From Actinomycetota bacterium (GTDB taxonomy: Bacteria > Actinomycetota > Acidimicrobiia > Acidimicrobiales > Ilumatobacteraceae): a stretch of 64,000 nt of DNA. Both the position numbers and the translations under genes were made by a program. Of this stretch, positions 63,256 through 64,000 are shown one piece after another. Within the stretch, counting starts at the first letter, position 1, and the number at the start of each line of letters is the position of its first letter. The stretch covers positions 1 through 64,000 of the forward strand of contig JAUSLV010000005.1 in assembly GCA_030645495.1 (NCBI GenBank), given 5' to 3'. The notes beneath the pieces were generated by a model. That model saw only the letters and a list, made by a program, of their open reading frames with translations, did not search any database and was not told the origin of the DNA.

Positions 63256-63747
63256 ATGATTCACACGAACGTTCGCACGCTGCGGGTGCCGACTGGAGAC
63301 GCCCATGCGCGGTTCGCCACGTTCTACCGGGCCGAGCGCCCGGCGGCGGTGCGGCTGGCGGCATTGCTGACCCAGCGGGTGGCGGCGGAGGACGTGGTGC
63401 AGGAGGCGTTCGCCGGCTTGTACCCGCGATTCGCCGACCTTGACAATCCCGCCGCGTACCTCCGGGTGGCGATTCTCAACGGCTGCCGCCAGATGCACCG
63501 CAGGCGAGCGGTGGAACTCGACCGGCTACCTCGGCTGACGACGCCAGGCGTGTTCGATCCCGAACTCCCGGCGATGGCCGACGCCGTCGCCGCACTGCCG
63601 TACCGGCAGCGAGCGGTGTTGGTGCTGCGCTACTGGCTCGATCTGTCGGAGGACGAGATCGCCGAAGCCCTGGGCTGCCGCCCGGGAACCGTGAAGTCAT
63701 TGTCATCCCGCGCCCTCGAGCGCCTCGGAGAGGAAGTGGAGCGATGA
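63256..63747 (+). CDS. ECF (group 4) RNA polymerase sigma factor
   Basis: 163 residues from ATG 63256; GTG 63253 is an alternative. Region 2: RFATFYRAERPAAVRLAALL and AAEDVVQEAFAGLYPRFADL, with PAAYLRVAILNGCR for region 2.4. Region 4: PYRQRAVLVLRYWLDLSEDE and IAEALGCRPGTVKSLSSRAL. It directs polymerase to promoters of a stress regulon. The stop overlaps the next gene by ATGA, the usual layout for a sigma/anti-sigma pair. Confidence 0.93.
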   Translation: MIHTNVRTLRVPTGDAHARFATFYRAERPAAVRLAALLTQRVAAEDVVQEAFAGLYPRFADLDNPAAYLRVAILNGCRQMHRRRAVELDRLPRLTTPGVFDPELPAMADAVAALPYRQRAVLVLRYWLDLSEDEIAEALGCRPGTVKSLSSRALERLGEEVER

Positions 63748-64000
63748 AGTCGACGAACGTCGAAGCTCAAATGCGCGAGTTGTTCACCCGTCAGGCCGCA
63801 GGCGTGCGACCAGGTGAGGCCGAGTGGGCCGACATCCAGGTGGTGTCGTCCGCTTCATTGGCTCGCCGCCGTCCGACGGGAATGCTGCTCGCGGCGGCTG
63901 CGTCGCTGGTGCTGTTGGTCGCGGTCGGCTGGGTGGTCACCCGGTCGGGCACGGGCGATGATCTGGCGGGCGACGGCGGTGGCGAGCTCCCGGCGATCGA
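63744..64000 (+). CDS. Putative anti-sigma or membrane-anchored partner (3' end outside window)
   Basis: The first 85 residues are in the window. A cytoplasmic N-terminus (TNVEAQMRELFTRQAAG, then GEAEWADIQVV) is followed by one membrane helix (MLLAAAASLVLLVAVGWVV), and the outside part begins GTGDDLAGDGG. The N-terminus has no clear zinc HxxxCxxC motif. Overlap with the ECF sigma gene and the one-helix layout suggest an anti-sigma factor, but a family cannot be assigned from this fragment. Confidence 0.6.
   Translation, partial: MKSTNVEAQMRELFTRQAAGVRPGEAEWADIQVVSSASLARRRPTGMLLAAAASLVLLVAVGWVVTRSGTGDDLAGDGGGELPAI

Overview
The window is a 64 kb piece of a high-GC chromosome from an actinobacterium. 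Gene order argS-lysA-hom-thrC-rho-rpmE-prfA-prmC, then rpiB-glyA-wecA-atpZ/I-atpBEFF'HAGDC, with murA, meaB and a glycogen locus further on, is the standard actinobacterial housekeeping backbone. GTG starts are common, many genes look leaderless, MurA carries Asp instead of the catalytic Cys, and the ATP synthase has two separate b-type subunits. Together these fit the class Acidimicrobiia (an Ilumatobacter-like organism). That placement is inference from gene content, not from a marker-gene comparison.

Layout. 1-8.3 kb: the 3' part of a giant secreted repeat / beta-helix protein, three tandem phage tail-collar (Mdp-type) proteins, a Tat-exported protein, a GNAT acetyltransferase and a small DUF6916-like protein; this is the least understood region. 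8.4-18.3 kb: an L,D-transpeptidase-like lipoprotein, argS, a methyltransferase, lysA (preceded by a tiny coupled leader ORF), a MazF-like protein, hom, thrC and rho with a long structured leader. thrB and sua5 are not seen in their usual places. 18.3-21.5 kb: an accessory insert with vapBC, a membrane protein and a divergent regulator / MFS exporter pair. 21.5-24.8 kb: rpmE, a hypothetical gene, prfA and prmC. 24.8-31.8 kb: accessory genes (lipoproteins, TerB-like, S9 peptidase, nucleoside hydrolase, a thiolase-like protein without the usual Cys). 31.9-43.6 kb: rpiB, glyA, a membrane protein, a WecA-type transferase and the complete ATP synthase operon.

43.6-55.3 kb: a short-chain dehydrogenase, glpX preceded by two tiny ORFs with strong ribosome binding sites, a tightly coupled four-gene operon (S9 peptidase, acidic repeat protein, J-domain protein, small hydrolase), an MFS transporter, murA, a cupredoxin-like lipoprotein with a 57-residue membrane protein, NifU-domain protein, meaB and an enoyl-CoA hydratase. 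55.3-55.9 kb: a poorly coding stretch with a frameshifted lipoprotein. 55.9-62.6 kb: glycogen phosphorylase, a GT4 glycosyltransferase, branching enzyme and an AzlCD exporter. 62.6-64 kb: a MazEF-type module with its operator and an ECF sigma factor with the start of a putative anti-sigma gene.

Regulatory structure is unusually readable. Several divergent or isolated promoters carry perfect inverted repeats (18351, 20210, 43637, 45445, 63161), and a -10-like TAnnnT hexamer lies 6-9 nt before the start codon of many genes without a Shine-Dalgarno, which points to widespread leaderless transcription.
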